6,113 nucleotides of DNA. Origin: Bacteroidaceae bacterium. Lineage in GTDB: Bacteria > Bacteroidota > Bacteroidia > Bacteroidales > Bacteroidaceae. The translations under genes and the position numbers were made by a program. Shown here in pieces: positions 5,143-6,113 of this stretch. Positions within the stretch are counted from its first letter, which is position 1, and each line of letters starts with the position of its first letter. Under the pieces are notes generated by a model. The model saw only the letters and a program-made list of their open reading frames with translations. It searched no databases and had not been told where the DNA came from. The DNA lies in the NCBI GenBank assembly GCA_017472905.1, contig JAFUNW010000158.1:1-6113 (forward strand). The letters run 5' to 3'.

Positions 5143-6113
5143 TTAAAAAGAAGAAAACGAAAGGATCCACCCTTTCTTAGCGGCTTCCTGCTTCAAATTA
5201 TCAACAACAACATCCTCAAAACCACTATCGAGAAAACAGTATGCATCTGAACTACCTGGCAATTTATTTTTCACAAGGTCTTCCAACTCTTCCTTTGTAA
5301 AATCTACACCTCTGAGGTCAAGTGTCTCCAATTTTGCATTAAATTTAAAATTAAACTCTACTAAGTCATGGTTATCTCTTAAGCTAATATCTTCTAAAGA
5401 ACTGTGTGTATCAGTATTGATTTTAGTAAAGTTCATATTTTTACAGTGAAATACTGTAAATGTACCATATACTTTTACTTCTTGCTCAGTAAGTGTAGCT
5501 TCAAATAAAGTGGAACCATCTTCATTTGTGCTAATTTTTTTTAAACCATCTACACCCGATATACTTTTTACTTCTCCTGCACAAGTGAATTGAATAGTAC
5601 TACCTTTAGGCTTTTCTGTAGTAAATGAGATATGTGGATCTGTGGGTTCATCTCCAGAGCCTTCGCCACCAGAGCCTTCACCACCGGAGCCTTCTCCACC
5701 GGAGCCTTCTCCACCGGAGCCGCTACCGCTACCGCCACCAGCGATTGCACCGCTTTCGAGCAAGGCAATGATTTCTGCCAAGGCTTCTTCCTGGCTCTTG
5801 TTGCCGGCTGCTACTTCTGATTTGATGGCATCGATAGCATCGGTAAGGGCTGCAAGTTCGTCAGCATACTGGCCTTCCTGAGCCTCGATGTTTTCTGCAA
5901 TGGCTTCGAGAGCTGTTTCGAGTGCAGCAAGCTTGTCGCTATAGTCTGGAATAGCTTCTACTGCAGCAGCAATCGCTTCCAACTGGTCGCTATAATCCGG
6001 CAAAGCCTTGATAGCCGCTTCGAGCAAGTCGAGCTTGGTTTCGAGAGCCGATGTCTGTGCCTTCATGGCAGCTTCGATGATGGCCAACTTGGCATCTACG
6101 GTAGTAGCCAATG
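5143..6113 (-). CDS. 3' part of a coiled-coil, Gly-Ser-linker, leucine-rich-repeat-like protein
   Basis: The gene enters from beyond the window: the frame is open to the last base, and the TTG at 6111 is only the first possible start inside it, so the true N-terminus, including any signal peptide or lipobox, is not visible. Of 322 visible residues, about 1-118 are an Ala/Leu/Glu-rich coiled coil with repeats (KLAIIEAAMKA and KLDLLEAAIKA; PDYSDQLEA and PDYSDKLAA). Residues about 125-153 are a Gly-Ser-Glu linker with four GGEGS units. Residues 160-322 resemble Bacteroides leucine-rich repeats, with evenly spaced YGTFTVFHC, LEDISLRDN and LETLDLRGVDFT, and a closing AAKKGW typical of such proteins. 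Surface location is likely by analogy with Bacteroides lipoproteins of this build, but it is inference. The C-terminal part is encoded by much more A/T-rich DNA than the rest. Ligand unknown. Confidence 0.75.
   Translation of the reverse strand, partial: LATTVDAKLAIIEAAMKAQTSALETKLDLLEAAIKALPDYSDQLEAIAAAVEAIPDYSDKLAALETALEAIAENIEAQEGQYADELAALTDAIDAIKSEVAAGNKSQEEALAEIIALLESGAIAGGGSGSGSGGEGSGGEGSGGEGSGGEGSGDEPTDPHISFTTEKPKGSTIQFTCAGEVKSISGVDGLKKISTNEDGSTLFEATLTEQEVKVYGTFTVFHCKNMNFTKINTDTHSSLEDISLRDNHDLVEFNFKFNAKLETLDLRGVDFTKEELEDLVKNKLPGSSDAYCFLDSGFEDVVVDNLKQEAAKKGWILSFSSF
5656..5720 (-). repeat. 15-bp in-frame tandem repeat encoding the GGEGS linker
   Basis: Four units (5656-5670, 5671-5685, 5686-5700, 5701-5715) and a partial fifth encode repeated Gly-Gly-Glu-Gly-Ser. 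The third and fourth units are identical and the first two carry single-base changes. Because the unit is five codons, gain or loss of copies changes linker length without breaking the frame. Confidence 0.85.

Noticed and set aside
4791..5250. Plus- and minus-strand frames of 83-115 residues between the kinase and the repeat protein
   Set aside because: They run through repeats, the terminator hairpin or the opposite strand of the repeat-protein gene, and have no recognisable domains.
5632..5881. Plus-strand and second minus-strand frames rich in Pro-Ser-Glu or Val-Glu-Lys-Ala repeats
   Set aside because: They are out-of-frame shadows of the 15-bp linker repeat inside the real minus-strand gene.

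Overview
The window looks like a piece of a Bacteroides chromosome (Bacteroides fragilis/thetaiotaomicron group or a close relative). The support is: promoters of the Bacteroidetes type (TAnnTTTG -7 boxes), A/T-rich leaders with no clear Shine-Dalgarno sequence, proteins that read like Bacteroides GlsA, FucO and HigBA, and a low-to-medium G+C content. Species cannot be fixed by eye.

Layout. Left (1-2335) is ordinary core genome: a tRNA-Asn(GTT) gene, a perfectly palindromic two-way terminator, a glutaminase gene (glsA) on the minus strand, and a divergent lactaldehyde reductase gene (fucO) on the plus strand with its own terminator. The two divergent promoters are interleaved in a 68-bp gap.

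Centre (2336-3231) is about 900 bp with no convincing gene but dense in repeats: a 324-bp element bounded by 43-bp inverted repeats built of GGGTCA hexamers (MITE- or REP-like), a 21-bp tandem repeat, a nearly 100-nt inverted repeat, and decaying G+C-rich tandem repeats.

Right of this (3232-4626), read on the minus strand, is a short cluster: a protein-kinase-like gene, a 5'-truncated or frameshifted higB toxin remnant that begins exactly at the kinase stop codon and in the same frame, and an apparently intact higA antitoxin gene. A single promoter in front of the kinase could drive all three. The HTH antitoxin may have outlived its toxin, or may now control the kinase.

From 4627 to 5142 is another gene-free stretch with a hairpin, an inverted repeat of the CATTCTGAG...TAGCGAAGA kind and a short direct duplication. 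The window ends with a strong terminator and the 3' part of a large minus-strand gene. Its product has an Ala/Leu/Glu-rich coiled coil, a repetitive Gly-Glu-Gly-Ser linker and a leucine-rich-repeat-like C-terminal domain encoded by visibly more A/T-rich DNA, which suggests a mosaic gene.

The most interesting material is the inverted-repeat element, the kinase/higB/higA junction and the mosaic repeat protein. I see no CRISPR array, no transposase, and no unmistakable new multi-gene system.
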